This document shows, in pieces, positions 15,546-24,176 of a stretch of DNA of 64,000 bases (positions are counted from its first letter, which is position 1; every line of letters starts with the position of its first letter). The position numbers and the translations under genes are program-made. The notes under the pieces were generated by a model. It saw nothing but the letters and a program-made list of their open reading frames with translations. It ran no database searches and was not told where the DNA came from. Source of the DNA: Planctomycetota bacterium (GTDB lineage Bacteria > Planctomycetota > UBA8742 > UBA2392); assembly GCA_019636195.1 (NCBI GenBank), contig JAHBYA010000011.1, positions 62,001 to 126,000 on the forward strand, written 5' to 3'.

Positions 15546-17843
15546 CTACTTGCTGATCATGGCGTATTCGGGGATCTCGCTGAGGTCGATGTCGGCGGCC
15601 TTGGCGGCTTCCTTCACCGCGCCGGTGAACATGCTGTCCTCCTGCAGGTCCACCTGGCCGATCTTGTCCTGCGCAATCAGGCGTGCGCGCACTTCGCGGC
15701 GCACAAGAAAGCGCAGGTCCTCGCGCGTCAGCGGCAGGCCCAGCGCGTTGTGCAACTCGTCCAGGCCGGGCCAGGCCGCGACGCTGCGTTTGTCGCCTTG
15801 CGCCAGGCGCACAAGCGTTGCTTCTTCGGTGTCGGTGAGCAGCTTGTCGAGGTATGCGTTGAAGGCCTTACCCTCAAGCGCCGCCTCAAACTGGTCGTAG
15901 ATCCAGCCCTCAAACAGGCGCGGGGTCAGCGGCGTGTCCGGCTCGACGCCGCGGTCGTACCACGGCATGCCGCTGACGGGCCCGTGGTAGCGGGCGATGG
16001 TCAGCAGCAGCGCGGCCGACTTGCCGTCGCTGTCAAGCTCGGCGGCGTTCAGCGGGATCAGCTCCTGCAAAATCGCGCGCCCGAAGCTGCGCTGGCCCGC
16101 GACGCGGGCGCGGCGGTGCTCCTGCAGCGCGCCGGCCAGCACCTCGCCGGCGTCGGCGGTGCCGCCGTTGGTCAGCACGACCAGCGGCGTCTTGGTGTCA
16201 GGCTCGGCGCCGGTTGCGCGCAGCTCGGTGCGGGGCGCCAGTTCAACGCTGCGGCCCATGCTGAAGGTAACCAGCGCGTTCTTTTCCAGGAATTGCGCCG
16301 CCACCTGCGCCGCGGCCTCCATGCTGCCGCCCGCGCAGTTGCGCAGGTCCAGGATGATGGCCTTGACCTTCTGGCCGCGCAGGGCGCTGACCGCCTCTTT
16401 GACGCGCGCCGGCGAGCCCGCATTGAGTTCAACGATGTGGATCATGCCGATGCCGCCGGGCAGCATCTCGTGGCTCACGGCTTCAAAGCCCGGCGCCTCG
16501 TGCGTCAGGTGCACCCAGCGCGACAGCAGCCACCCGTCGCGGAAAATGTTCAGGCCAAGGGTGGTGCCCAGCGCGCCGCTGAACTGCACGATGGCTTCGT
16601 CCAGCGGCAGGTTCTGGAACGGCTCTTTTTCGTCGGGCAGGCCGCTGGAATCGACGCGCAGCTTGTGCACCTCGGCGGCGGTCACGCCGCGCACTACGCG
16701 ATAGATGCGGTCGCCCGCCCGCAGGCCCGCGCGCTCGGCGGGGCTGCCCGGCTTGACGCTGAGCACGCGGGTCAGGCGCAGGTGGCGATCTTCGCGCTGG
16801 CGCGCGCTGCCCAGCATGATGCCGAGGCTGGGCACGGCAAAGCGCCGGATTTCGCCGGCGTCGCGCAGCTGGTTGTCTTCCAGCAGGCAGGTGTACGGGT
16901 CAAAGCCGTCAAACATTCGGTTGGCGGCGGCGTATAGCAGTTTGCGGCCGGCCACGGCGTCGGGGTAGATGTAGCGCTCTTTGATCATGCGCTCAAGGTT
17001 CTCGAGCAACCGGGTATCGACGGGCTCAAGTTTCTCCTGGCCGGGCATGCGGCCTTCCAGCGCGGCTTCAAAGCGCTTGAGCGCGCGCTCGTAGTCCAGG
17101 GCACGCTGGGCGACGCGGCCGCGCATGGTGGGCTCGTGCGCCAGGGCCTCAAGGATCGGTTTGCAGTCGGCGTTGATCTGGTTAATCTCGCCCAGCGCCA
17201 GCGCCGCGATGATCTTGAAGCTGTCGTTTTCACTGGCCAGCATCTCGCGCAGGACCTTGGTGGCGTTGGTGTCTTTGGCGCTGCGCCACAATGCGATGGC
17301 AAGCGGCGCGCGGATCTCGGGGTCAAACACCTGCTCAAGCAACGCCTTGCGCAACAGCTCTTCGTGGCGCGTGCTGGCCACGGCGCCCAGCACCTCAGCG
17401 GCGGCAACGCGCGTTGCCGCGTCGCCATCGGCCACGACCATGCCCAGCAGGCCCTTTACGCCGAAGTCCCAGCCGCCGTTTTCAAGGCTGCCCAGCGTCC
17501 AGGCGGCGCGGTAGCCGGCAATGCGCGGCAGGGCCGGCAGCTTGGGCACGCGCGCCTGCAGCTCAGGGGCGATGCTGCGGCCAAGGTCTTCAATGCTTTC
17601 CGCCAGCTTGAATGCGTCAGGCAGGGCCTTTGCGCCCTCAAGGCGCGTGAGAAGGCCGTCGAGTTCCTTGAGCAGCGCTTCGCGGGTGGCTTTGCCGGCG
17701 GCTGAATTGTCGCCGTCTTTCTGGACCAGGATTTCGTCAAGGCCTTCGCGGCCGGCTGGCTGGGGTGCGGGATCGGGCGCGGGGGTGTCGGTGCGTGAGC
17801 ACGCGGTGATCAGCAGCAGGCAAAGAATGGCGAACTTCTTCAT
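15546..17843 (-). CDS. S41 C-terminal-processing-peptidase-like lipoprotein, catalytic residues replaced
   Basis: A 765-residue exported lipoprotein (lipobox LITAC, Cys15). HEAT-like helical repeats occupy about 105-265, a PDZ domain about 335-395 (SPAERAGLRAGDRI), and an S41 tail-specific-protease domain about 460-640 with LDLRNCAGG at 499-506. The catalytic segment aligns without gaps to E. coli Prc, but the nucleophile Ser is Asp564 (GTADAGE versus SASASE) and the catalytic Lys is Arg589 (FGRA versus FGKG). The protein should therefore lack classical Ser-Lys protease activity and may be a peptide-binding scaffold. It is divergent from the copper ATPase gene. Confidence 0.85.
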   Translation of the reverse strand: MKKFAILCLLLITACSRTDTPAPDPAPQPAGREGLDEILVQKDGDNSAAGKATREALLKELDGLLTRLEGAKALPDAFKLAESIEDLGRSIAPELQARVPKLPALPRIAGYRAAWTLGSLENGGWDFGVKGLLGMVVADGDAATRVAAAEVLGAVASTRHEELLRKALLEQVFDPEIRAPLAIALWRSAKDTNATKVLREMLASENDSFKIIAALALGEINQINADCKPILEALAHEPTMRGRVAQRALDYERALKRFEAALEGRMPGQEKLEPVDTRLLENLERMIKERYIYPDAVAGRKLLYAAANRMFDGFDPYTCLLEDNQLRDAGEIRRFAVPSLGIMLGSARQREDRHLRLTRVLSVKPGSPAERAGLRAGDRIYRVVRGVTAAEVHKLRVDSSGLPDEKEPFQNLPLDEAIVQFSGALGTTLGLNIFRDGWLLSRWVHLTHEAPGFEAVSHEMLPGGIGMIHIVELNAGSPARVKEAVSALRGQKVKAIILDLRNCAGGSMEAAAQVAAQFLEKNALVTFSMGRSVELAPRTELRATGAEPDTKTPLVVLTNGGTADAGEVLAGALQEHRRARVAGQRSFGRAILQELIPLNAAELDSDGKSAALLLTIARYHGPVSGMPWYDRGVEPDTPLTPRLFEGWIYDQFEAALEGKAFNAYLDKLLTDTEEATLVRLAQGDKRSVAAWPGLDELHNALGLPLTREDLRFLVRREVRARLIAQDKIGQVDLQEDSMFTGAVKEAAKAADIDLSEIPEYAMISK

Positions 17844-17932
17844 GGTGTCTCTCAGGCGACAGGTTACCAGACGTGTCGCATGATGCTTATACGCGGGTTA
17901 CGGGCAACCAAGGCGCGGATTTTTGTGGAATC

Positions 17933-17961
17933 CGGAGTTTACTACGGTGGTGTTGTACAGT
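17933..17961 (+). promoter_or_regulatory. Candidate promoter of the metal ATPase
   Basis: TTGTGG (17933-17938), 17-nt spacer, TACAGT (17956-17961), about 40 nt before the ATG. The normal spacer argues against a MerR/CueR-type promoter, which has 19 nt. Confidence 0.4.
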
Positions 17962-18002
17962 GAGGACCGGTTTGGCGGCACTGACCTTTGGCGGGACTGG
18001 AC

Positions 18003-20234
18003 ATGAACGCAGCGGCCTCACATCACAAACAGCTTCGGGTGGACGGCATGAACTGCGCCCACTGCGCGCGCGCCGTCGAAAAGAGCCTCAAGGCCGTCCA
18101 GGGCATCAGCGGCGCCAGCGCCAACTTTGCCGCCGGCACGGTGAACATTGAATTCAGCGGCATGCTGCCGGCCTGGGAGGCGCTTGAGCCCGCGGTCACC
18201 CGCGCCGGCTACACCCTTGTACGAGAAGAAGAAAAGCGCGACCCCGCCCAGCACGCCCGCAACGAAGAACGCCGCAACCTGTGGCTGCTGCTGCTGGGCG
18301 TGGTGCTGGTGACGCCCGTGCTGGTCACGCACTTTGCGCACCTGCACGGCGCCGGCTGGGACTGGATGAACTTGGCGCTGGCAGTGGTCATTCAGGCCAC
18401 GGTCGGGCTGGACTTTTACAAGGGCGCAATCGCGGGCATTCGCACGCGGAACCTGGGCATGGACGTGCTGGTGAGCATCGGCATGGCGGCCGGGCTGGGC
18501 TATGGCGTGGCGCTGGTGCTGTTTGATATCGCGCTGCCGCAGGGCATCGACAAGCATGTCTATTTCGAAGCCGCGACGTTGCTGGTGGTGTTTCTGCGGC
18601 TCGGCAAGTACGTCGAGGCACGCGCCCGCGGCAACGCGCTGACGGCCCTGCGCAGCCTGCTTGAGCTGGCCCCGGAAAAGGCCCGCGTGCGGCGCGGCGA
18701 AGTCATTGAGGTGCCTGCCGCCGAAGTGAAACTTGGCGAGGTATGCATTGTAAGCCCGGGCGGGCGCATCCCCGTCGATGGCGAAGTCGTGACCGGCGAG
18801 AGCGACGTCGATGAAGCCATGCTGACCGGCGAGCCGGTGCCGGTGGCGCGCCGCACCGGCGATGTCGTGCGCGCGGGCACCATCGCCACCAACGGCAACC
18901 TTGAAGTGCGGGCGACTGCCGTGGGCAGCGGCACGGCGCTGGCGCACATCGTGCGGCTCGTGGAAGAAGCGCAGGGCACCAAGGCCCCGATCCAGCGCTT
19001 TGCCGACCGCGTAAGCAACGTCTTCGTGCCCGTGGTGGTGACGATCGCGCTGGTTTCGTTGGGGGTGTGGCTGGCCATCGGGGCGGACTTTTCGCGCGCG
19101 GCGACGCACGCGATTGCCGTGCTGGTGATTGCCTGCCCGTGCGCGCTGGGCATTGCCGTGCCTGCGGCCGTGATGATCGGCAGCGGGGCGGCGTTGCGCA
19201 GGAACATACTCGTGAAGAACGGTGCGGCGCTGGAGCGCATTTCACGGGCCGCCGTGTTCGCGTTCGACAAGACAGGCACACTGACACAGGGCAAGCCCGC
19301 CGTGCAGGAGATTGCAATCGCAGAAAGCGCGCTTGCGACAGACGTGCACGCGGCGCTGGCCGTTGCCGCCGGGGCGTCCACCCACCCGTTTACGCAAGCG
19401 GTCGCGACCTGGATGCAGACGCACGCGTCCAGCCCTGAACAACTCGCCCCGGCGACCGGTCAACGGCAGACAAAGGAACACGCCGGCCTGGGGCTGATTG
19501 TCGAGCATGATGGCCGCACGTACATTTTCGGCGCAGCGGCGCTGCTGGCGGAGCGCGCGATTGCCGTCCCCGAGTCTTTGGCTGCGCAAGCGCAAGCCAT
19601 GCGCGCACGCGGCGAGTCGGTCAGCCTGCTGGCTGTGGACGGCCGCGTGCTGGCGGCGATCGGCTTTGCTGACGCGATCCGTGACGATGCCGCAGACGTG
19701 ATCGCCCGCCTGAAGGCGTCGGGCGTGCGCACGGTGCTGATCACCGGCGACCATGAGGCCGCGGCCAGGCGCGTGGCCGACGCATTGGGCCTGGACGAAG
19801 TATTCGCGGCGCAAAGCCCAGCCGCCAAGCTTGAGCGGATAGACGCGCTGAAGGCACGGGGCGTGGTGGCGATGGTGGGCGACGGGATCAATGACGCGCC
19901 GGCGCTGGCCCGCGCGGACGTGGGCGTGGCCATCGGCGGCGGCAGCGATGTCGCCAAGGAGACCGGCGACATCGTGCTGGTCAGCGGGCGGCTGGGCGAC
20001 TTGCCGCTGGCGATTGAGCTGGGCCGCCGCAGCCTGCGCGCGATACGCCAGAACCTGTTTTTGAGCCTGTGCTACAACGCGATCGGGATACCGCTGGCGG
20101 CAGGGGTGCTGGTGTCGGCGGGGATTTTTCTGCCGCCCAGCTACGCGGCGCTGGCGATGGTGTTGAGTGACCTGAGTGTAGCCGGCAACTCGGCCCGCCT
20201 TGCCGCCGAGCTGCGAAGGGTGAAGCGTGCCTGA
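18003..20234 (+). CDS. copA: Copper-type heavy-metal P1B-ATPase
   Basis: A 743-residue ion pump. An N-terminal HMA domain has MNCAHC (Cys18, Cys21); the transport site is IACPCALG; the phosphorylation motif is DKTGTLTQG; the nucleotide/hinge motif is GDGINDAPAL. CPC with MxCxxC suggests Cu(I) export. About eight membrane helices. ATG at 18003 is preferred over an in-frame TTG at 17988. No chaperone or metal regulator is adjacent. Confidence 0.93.
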   Translation: MNAAASHHKQLRVDGMNCAHCARAVEKSLKAVQGISGASANFAAGTVNIEFSGMLPAWEALEPAVTRAGYTLVREEEKRDPAQHARNEERRNLWLLLLGVVLVTPVLVTHFAHLHGAGWDWMNLALAVVIQATVGLDFYKGAIAGIRTRNLGMDVLVSIGMAAGLGYGVALVLFDIALPQGIDKHVYFEAATLLVVFLRLGKYVEARARGNALTALRSLLELAPEKARVRRGEVIEVPAAEVKLGEVCIVSPGGRIPVDGEVVTGESDVDEAMLTGEPVPVARRTGDVVRAGTIATNGNLEVRATAVGSGTALAHIVRLVEEAQGTKAPIQRFADRVSNVFVPVVVTIALVSLGVWLAIGADFSRAATHAIAVLVIACPCALGIAVPAAVMIGSGAALRRNILVKNGAALERISRAAVFAFDKTGTLTQGKPAVQEIAIAESALATDVHAALAVAAGASTHPFTQAVATWMQTHASSPEQLAPATGQRQTKEHAGLGLIVEHDGRTYIFGAAALLAERAIAVPESLAAQAQAMRARGESVSLLAVDGRVLAAIGFADAIRDDAADVIARLKASGVRTVLITGDHEAAARRVADALGLDEVFAAQSPAAKLERIDALKARGVVAMVGDGINDAPALARADVGVAIGGGSDVAKETGDIVLVSGRLGDLPLAIELGRRSLRAIRQNLFLSLCYNAIGIPLAAGVLVSAGIFLPPSYAALAMVLSDLSVAGNSARLAAELRRVKRA

Positions 20235-20248
20235 GTCTCCGGTTGCGC

Positions 20249-20276
20249 TTGCGGCCCGGTGCCGCGCACTTACAAT
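20249..20276 (+). promoter_or_regulatory. Candidate promoter of the structured leader
   Basis: TTGCGG (20249-20254), 16-nt spacer, TACAAT (20271-20276). Transcription would begin about 20283, giving an untranslated RNA of about 220 nt before the ATG at 20506. Confidence 0.5.
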
Positions 20277-20278
20277 GT

Positions 20279-20524
20279 TCAGGCTTACTGGGGTGTGCGC
20301 CAGCCTGACGCTAAAGTTTGGGGCGCCGATGAATGTGCAAAGGGAGGCCCATCTCGTGCGGCTTCATTCATGCCCTCCTTCTCTGATGCAGAGGGACGGG
20401 TTGAGCCGGACGGAAGCCACCCACCTGCCTAAACAGGGTGCACAAACTGTTCAGCGCAGCGGCACCTGCGGTTCGCTGAAAAGAGGACGGGTCATAGCCA
20501 AGTGCATGGCCCGTTTTCGTTTTC
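20279..20524 (+). ncRNA. Candidate structured leader or small RNA
   Basis: The 271-nt gap between copA and the next gene is dense with potential hairpins: TCAGG-CTTA-CTGG / CCAG-CCTGA (20279-20308), ATGAATG (20329-20335) with CATTCAT (20365-20371), CTCTG-ATG-CAGAG (about 20381-20393), CACCTG...CAGGGTG (about 20422-20440), TTCAGCG...CGCTGAA (about 20450-20480), and finally a terminator-like hairpin over the next start codon. A candidate promoter precedes it. I could not match it to a known riboswitch, SRP RNA, RNase P or tmRNA. It may be a riboswitch-like leader or an independent small RNA. Confidence 0.45.
20487..20524 (+). terminator. Terminator-like hairpin covering a start codon
   Basis: ACGGGTCAT (20487-20495) pairs with ATGGCCCGT (20506-20514), 9 bp with one U-G pair, followed by TTTCGTTTTC. 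The ATG of the next gene is the 3' arm, so folding would both terminate transcription and hide the start codon. Confidence 0.55.
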
Positions 20525-21930
20525 TCGCGCACGTGACAGCCGCCGTGCTGATGCTGCTGTCAACCGCGCTTGCTCAGGACGCGCCCAAGGACTCGCTTTC
20601 CGACATCAAGGACGGCGTGGCCGCGCTTTCGCCGATTGCCGCGATCGCAGAGTCGCGGCTGGACAAGCCCGCCGGGCTGGCCCGCTGGCAGGGCGCGTGG
20701 TGGGCGATCAACGGCGCGCGCGGCGACAACACGCTTTGGCGGGCCGACGCCCCTGACTTCAAGGATGCGCGCCCGATGCCCGTTGAGGGCGCAACCGCCA
20801 ACCGCTGGGAAGCCCTTGCCGTTCTGGGCGACGACCTGCTGGTCTGCGACACCGGCAACCCGCGCCGCGCCACCGAAGCCCTGAAGGCCTGGCGCGTGCG
20901 GCACGAAGAAGGACGCCTGCGCGTAGTCGCCGCCTACACCCTGAGCCAGCCCGACAAGCCGATCGACGCCGAGGCCGCGTTTACTATGGCCGGTACCTTG
21001 CACCTTGTAACCCGTGCCCGCGGCGATGAACGCACCGCCATCTGGCGCTACCCGGAACTTTCCGCCGATCAGCCCAACAAGCCGGAGTTTGTGTGCAACC
21101 TCAACGCCACCGGCCATTGCGTCGTTACGGGTGCGGATTGCGACGGCAAGCATGTCGTGCTGCTGGCGCAGACCCGCCTGCTCACGCTGCCCGCCGACAA
21201 GCTCGACGCCATGCCCGACTCGGTGCGATTCTATGCCGGCGCCTGCAAGGCCTGCGCGCTGCACGAGGGGCAACTGGTCGTGCTCTCGGGTACGGACGTC
21301 TATGCGATCAACAACTTCGCGGCCCGCGGCCTGAGAAGCGCCATGCCCGCCATGCCCGCCGTGGAGCTGCCCCTTGAAGACGGCAAGTACGAGCCTGATG
21401 GCACCGGCGAAGCCTGGAAGGGCGGAGCATACGCCCTGCCGCTGAAAGGCATCAGCGAAGCCGAGCACGTGCGCTGGATGATCGGCGGCGCGCACCTGAT
21501 GCTGGCCGGCAAGCTGCGCTACGACGGCGCCTTCACCAGCAGCAGCGAGCAGGGCTCAAGGCTTGGTGCGGGCCTGGCGCTGATGATCGGCAGCGGCGAC
21601 GACGATTACCTGACCGGCGGAGAAAAGATCTTCTGGCTGGGCGACAACGGGCTGACTGGCCTGGACGCGTGGCTGCTTGATCCCGCGGGCATGAAGCTGG
21701 CGCCGCTGAAAGGCGTGGCGGTCGCGGGCGAAGTCAAGGAAGGCTGGCTGACGTTTGAGTACGCGATTCCGCTGACGGCGCTGTTTGGGGAAGGCAAGCT
21801 GCCCGATGCCTTCCGGGCGAACCTGTGGGGTTTCAACCTGCGCAAGTCTGAGCCGCGGCTGACCGGCGCCAACTTCGGGTGTATCAACCATCCGTACACT
21901 TGGGCGCGCACCCGTATCGTCGTGCGCTAG
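20506..21930 (+). CDS. Exported protein, propeller-like with C-terminal CBM9-like region
   Basis: A 474-residue secreted protein with a clear signal peptide (residues 1-21, cleavage after ALA). The middle (about 45-300) has repeating WRAD/GDDLLVCD/LHLVTRA segments suggesting a beta-propeller. Residues about 310-470 hold WLGDNGLTGLDAW, WLTFEYAIPLTALFG and FRANLWGFN, reminiscent of CBM9-like beta-sandwich domains. The function is unknown. The ATG at 20506 is required for the signal peptide but has no Shine-Dalgarno sequence and lies inside a hairpin. It ends against the next gene with overlapping stops in CTAG. Confidence 0.65.
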   Translation: MARFRFLAHVTAAVLMLLSTALAQDAPKDSLSDIKDGVAALSPIAAIAESRLDKPAGLARWQGAWWAINGARGDNTLWRADAPDFKDARPMPVEGATANRWEALAVLGDDLLVCDTGNPRRATEALKAWRVRHEEGRLRVVAAYTLSQPDKPIDAEAAFTMAGTLHLVTRARGDERTAIWRYPELSADQPNKPEFVCNLNATGHCVVTGADCDGKHVVLLAQTRLLTLPADKLDAMPDSVRFYAGACKACALHEGQLVVLSGTDVYAINNFAARGLRSAMPAMPAVELPLEDGKYEPDGTGEAWKGGAYALPLKGISEAEHVRWMIGGAHLMLAGKLRYDGAFTSSSEQGSRLGAGLALMIGSGDDDYLTGGEKIFWLGDNGLTGLDAWLLDPAGMKLAPLKGVAVAGEVKEGWLTFEYAIPLTALFGEGKLPDAFRANLWGFNLRKSEPRLTGANFGCINHPYTWARTRIVVR

Positions 21931-22769
21931 AACGCCAGCGGCGCCACGCCGCCGCCGCCCTCGTCGGTTGAGATACGGCCGTCCGCCTCAATGGCAACCC
22001 TGAGCATGTCGTGGCCGAGCCGCGCCCAGGCGGGCAGTTCGGCGTTTATCTGGTCGTGTTCAAGGTCGTGGTTGATGTGGGTAAAGAACACGCGCTCAAC
22101 GCCGACCTGCTGCGCGATGTGCAGCGCCTTGCCCAGGCTCAGGTGCGTGGGGTGCGGCGCCCGGCGCAGTGCGTCAAGGATCAGCAGGCGCACACCCTTG
22201 AGCTTGGCGATGCTGGTGTCCGGCACCTCGTTGGTGTCGGTGATGTACGCGCAGTCCCCGACCCGAAAGCCCGCCACGCGCATGTTGCCATGCACGACCG
22301 GGATAGGCGTGACCGCAACGCCCGCCACGACAAAGGGCTCGTGCTCAAAGACGTGCGTGTCAAAGCGCGCGATGCCCTTGTAGTCGTAGTCTTCGTCAAA
22401 CAGGTACCCGAACGCACGCCTCAGCTGCGCAAGCGACTCAGGGTACGCAAACAGCTGCAAGCGCTCGCGCCCGCCGCCCCAGTACAGGCCCCGCAGGTCG
22501 TCCAGCCCGTGGCAATGGTCGGCGTGGGTGTGGGTGATCAGCACGCCATGCACGCTGCTGAGGTTCGCGCGCAATGCCTGCATGCGCACGTCGGGCGTTA
22601 CATCGACCAGCAGGCGGCGCTCATCTTCACCCTCGCCCACGCGGAACAGGATGCTGCTGCGCAAGCGCTTGTTGCGCGGATTGGCCGAATGGCAGACCCG
22701 GCAGTCACAGCCGATGGTGGGTATGCCGCTGCTGGTGCCGCTGCCGAGGAATTCCATCTCAACGCGCAT
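21927..22769 (-). CDS. MBL-fold metallohydrolase, PhnP-like
   Basis: A 280-residue metallo-beta-lactamase-fold hydrolase. GSGTSSGIPTIGCDCRVC at the N-terminus and THTHADHCHGLDDLR with later His and Asp ligands match the PhnP (cyclic phosphodiesterase)/LipB-linked group. FTHINHDLEH is the C-terminal ligand region. Methionines at residues 1 and 5 are both possible starts. No phn genes nearby, so the substrate is open. Confidence 0.85.
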   Translation of the reverse strand: MRVEMEFLGSGTSSGIPTIGCDCRVCHSANPRNKRLRSSILFRVGEGEDERRLLVDVTPDVRMQALRANLSSVHGVLITHTHADHCHGLDDLRGLYWGGGRERLQLFAYPESLAQLRRAFGYLFDEDYDYKGIARFDTHVFEHEPFVVAGVAVTPIPVVHGNMRVAGFRVGDCAYITDTNEVPDTSIAKLKGVRLLILDALRRAPHPTHLSLGKALHIAQQVGVERVFFTHINHDLEHDQINAELPAWARLGHDMLRVAIEADGRISTDEGGGGVAPLAF

Positions 22770-22852
22770 GGGGGCAGGTTAGCGCCTGCGCCGCAAAACG
22801 CCAAAGCTGTTGCTGCGTGCAGGGCCGGCGCACGGTAAACTGCAAGTCCGGG

Positions 22853-22895
22853 TTGACGATTGATAATGACGTGATAGACTATATCACGTCATTAT
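22853..22895 (+). promoter_or_regulatory. Promoter with a 33-bp perfect palindrome
   Basis: TTGACG (22853-22858) with TAGACT (22875-22880) 16 nt away. Across the -10 box and start site lies ATAATGACGTGATA (22863-22876), spacer GACTA, TATCACGTCATTAT (22882-22895): 14-bp arms without mismatch. It ends one base before the GGGGG ribosome-binding site. It is best read as an operator for an unlinked dimeric repressor, though as RNA it would fold over the translation start region. Confidence 0.7.
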
Positions 22896-22904
22896 GGGGG
22901 TTGC

Positions 22905-24176
22905 ATGCCGCGATGGCGCAAGAAACTGCCGTTCCGTGAACTGGGCATCGGACTGAAGATGCTGCGCGGCTGGCGCCTGAACCGCGCGCGCCACATCACG
23001 CCGTTTCGCGAACTTGAACTGCCGCACGGCAGCCTGCAATTGGTGGACGGCATCCCGCTGGTGCGGGTGCGCGGCACGCACCGCGAAATGGGCCGCGCGC
23101 TGGGCACGCTGGTCGGCGTACAGGCCGCCGAGACCTTTCACAGCTACATGCGCTGCTTTGCCCCGGACTTTCGCGGCGACCTGGCGCTGGCCCGCGAAAT
23201 GGAGCCCAACCTGCCGCCATGGCTGATCGACGAAATGCGCGGCTTTGCCGAGACCAGCGAGCTGAGCTACGACGAAATGCTGGTCGGCCAGTGCTTTCTT
23301 GACATCCACAAAGTCGCAGCGTGCAGCACGATCGCGGCGCACGGCAAGTTCACGCGCGACGGCCAGATGCTTCTGGGCCGCAACCTGGATTTCCCCAGCC
23401 TGAACATCGCCGACGAAGCCAACATCGTCGTGGTCTATGAACCGGAAGGGGCCGGCAAAGCTTCGCTCGGGAAGGACGAAGCTGAGCACGGCGACGCGCG
23501 GCATGCGCAACGCCGGGCCCCTTACCGCTACGCCGGCGTCACCTGGCCCGGCTTTCTGGGCATCCTGACCGGCCTGAACGACGCCGGGCTGGCGCTTTCG
23601 ATGATGCTCGTGTACGGCCAGTCGCGCCATGAGCACTTGACGGGTCAACCCTTCCCGACCGTCTTCCGCCGACTGCTGCACGAGTGCGCCACCGTGCGCC
23701 AGGCCGACGCATTGCTCTCCACCAAGCCCTACTGCACAGCCACCAACCTGATCCTGGGCGACTGCACCGGCCAGGCCGCGCGCTTTCAACTGCACCCGCG
23801 CCAGCCGATCGTTGAATACACCAGCGACGACTGCCCCGCCATCGCGTGCACCAACCATTACCACGACCGGCGCATCAAGGGCTTCGCGTTCACCTGGTTC
23901 AGCAGCGTGGTGCGCTACAACAAGATCGCAAAGCGTATCCAGGCCGGACAGGTGTGGGACGACGACGCGATCAAGGCTTCGTTGCAGGCCACGGGCATCC
24001 CCGCGATCAACCTGCAGCGCACCATCATGCGCCCCGGGCAGGGCAGCATGGCCGTCAGCTTCGAAAACAACGGCCGCGGCCCCGGACGCTGGGTTGAGCT
24101 GCCCCGTGAACTGCTGTTCGGCGAAACTGCAACACAGCCCGTTTCCATGCCGGAAGCCGCCGCAGTGGCCGGCTAG
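22905..24176 (+). CDS. C45-type acyltransferase/peptidase, Ntn-hydrolase family
   Basis: A 423-residue protein of the acyl-CoA:6-aminopenicillanate acyltransferase/C45 group. The likely nucleophile is Cys140 in KVAACSTIAAHGKFTRDGQ, followed by LLGRNLDFP, which matches the GxNxDW-like motif of Ntn hydrolases; GLNDAGLALSMMLVYG and an FFENN-like SFENNG near the end also fit. In this family autocatalytic cleavage before the Cys activates the enzyme; natural substrates are usually unknown. GGGGG precedes the ATG. The gene is convergent with the caspase-like gene, stops sharing CTAG. Confidence 0.8.
   Translation: MPRWRKKLPFRELGIGLKMLRGWRLNRARHITPFRELELPHGSLQLVDGIPLVRVRGTHREMGRALGTLVGVQAAETFHSYMRCFAPDFRGDLALAREMEPNLPPWLIDEMRGFAETSELSYDEMLVGQCFLDIHKVAACSTIAAHGKFTRDGQMLLGRNLDFPSLNIADEANIVVVYEPEGAGKASLGKDEAEHGDARHAQRRAPYRYAGVTWPGFLGILTGLNDAGLALSMMLVYGQSRHEHLTGQPFPTVFRRLLHECATVRQADALLSTKPYCTATNLILGDCTGQAARFQLHPRQPIVEYTSDDCPAIACTNHYHDRRIKGFAFTWFSSVVRYNKIAKRIQAGQVWDDDAIKASLQATGIPAINLQRTIMRPGQGSMAVSFENNGRGPGRWVELPRELLFGETATQPVSMPEAAAVAG

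Noticed and set aside
17844..18002. CueR/MerR-type copper-responsive promoter for the P-type ATPase
   Set aside because: The best -35/-10 pair has a 17-nt spacer and no dyad was found between the boxes.
20400..20430. Possible bacterial SRP RNA tip (CCGGACGGAAGCC)
   Set aside because: The conserved GGAAGGAAGCAGC loop sequence is not present and flanking arms do not form the SRP helix 8.
20385..20460. Partial resemblance to a SAM-I riboswitch (GAGGGA, GAAGCC, GGGTGC in order)
   Set aside because: Spacing between the motifs is wrong, the GGCAACC and kink-turn elements are missing, and the downstream gene has no link to methionine or SAM.
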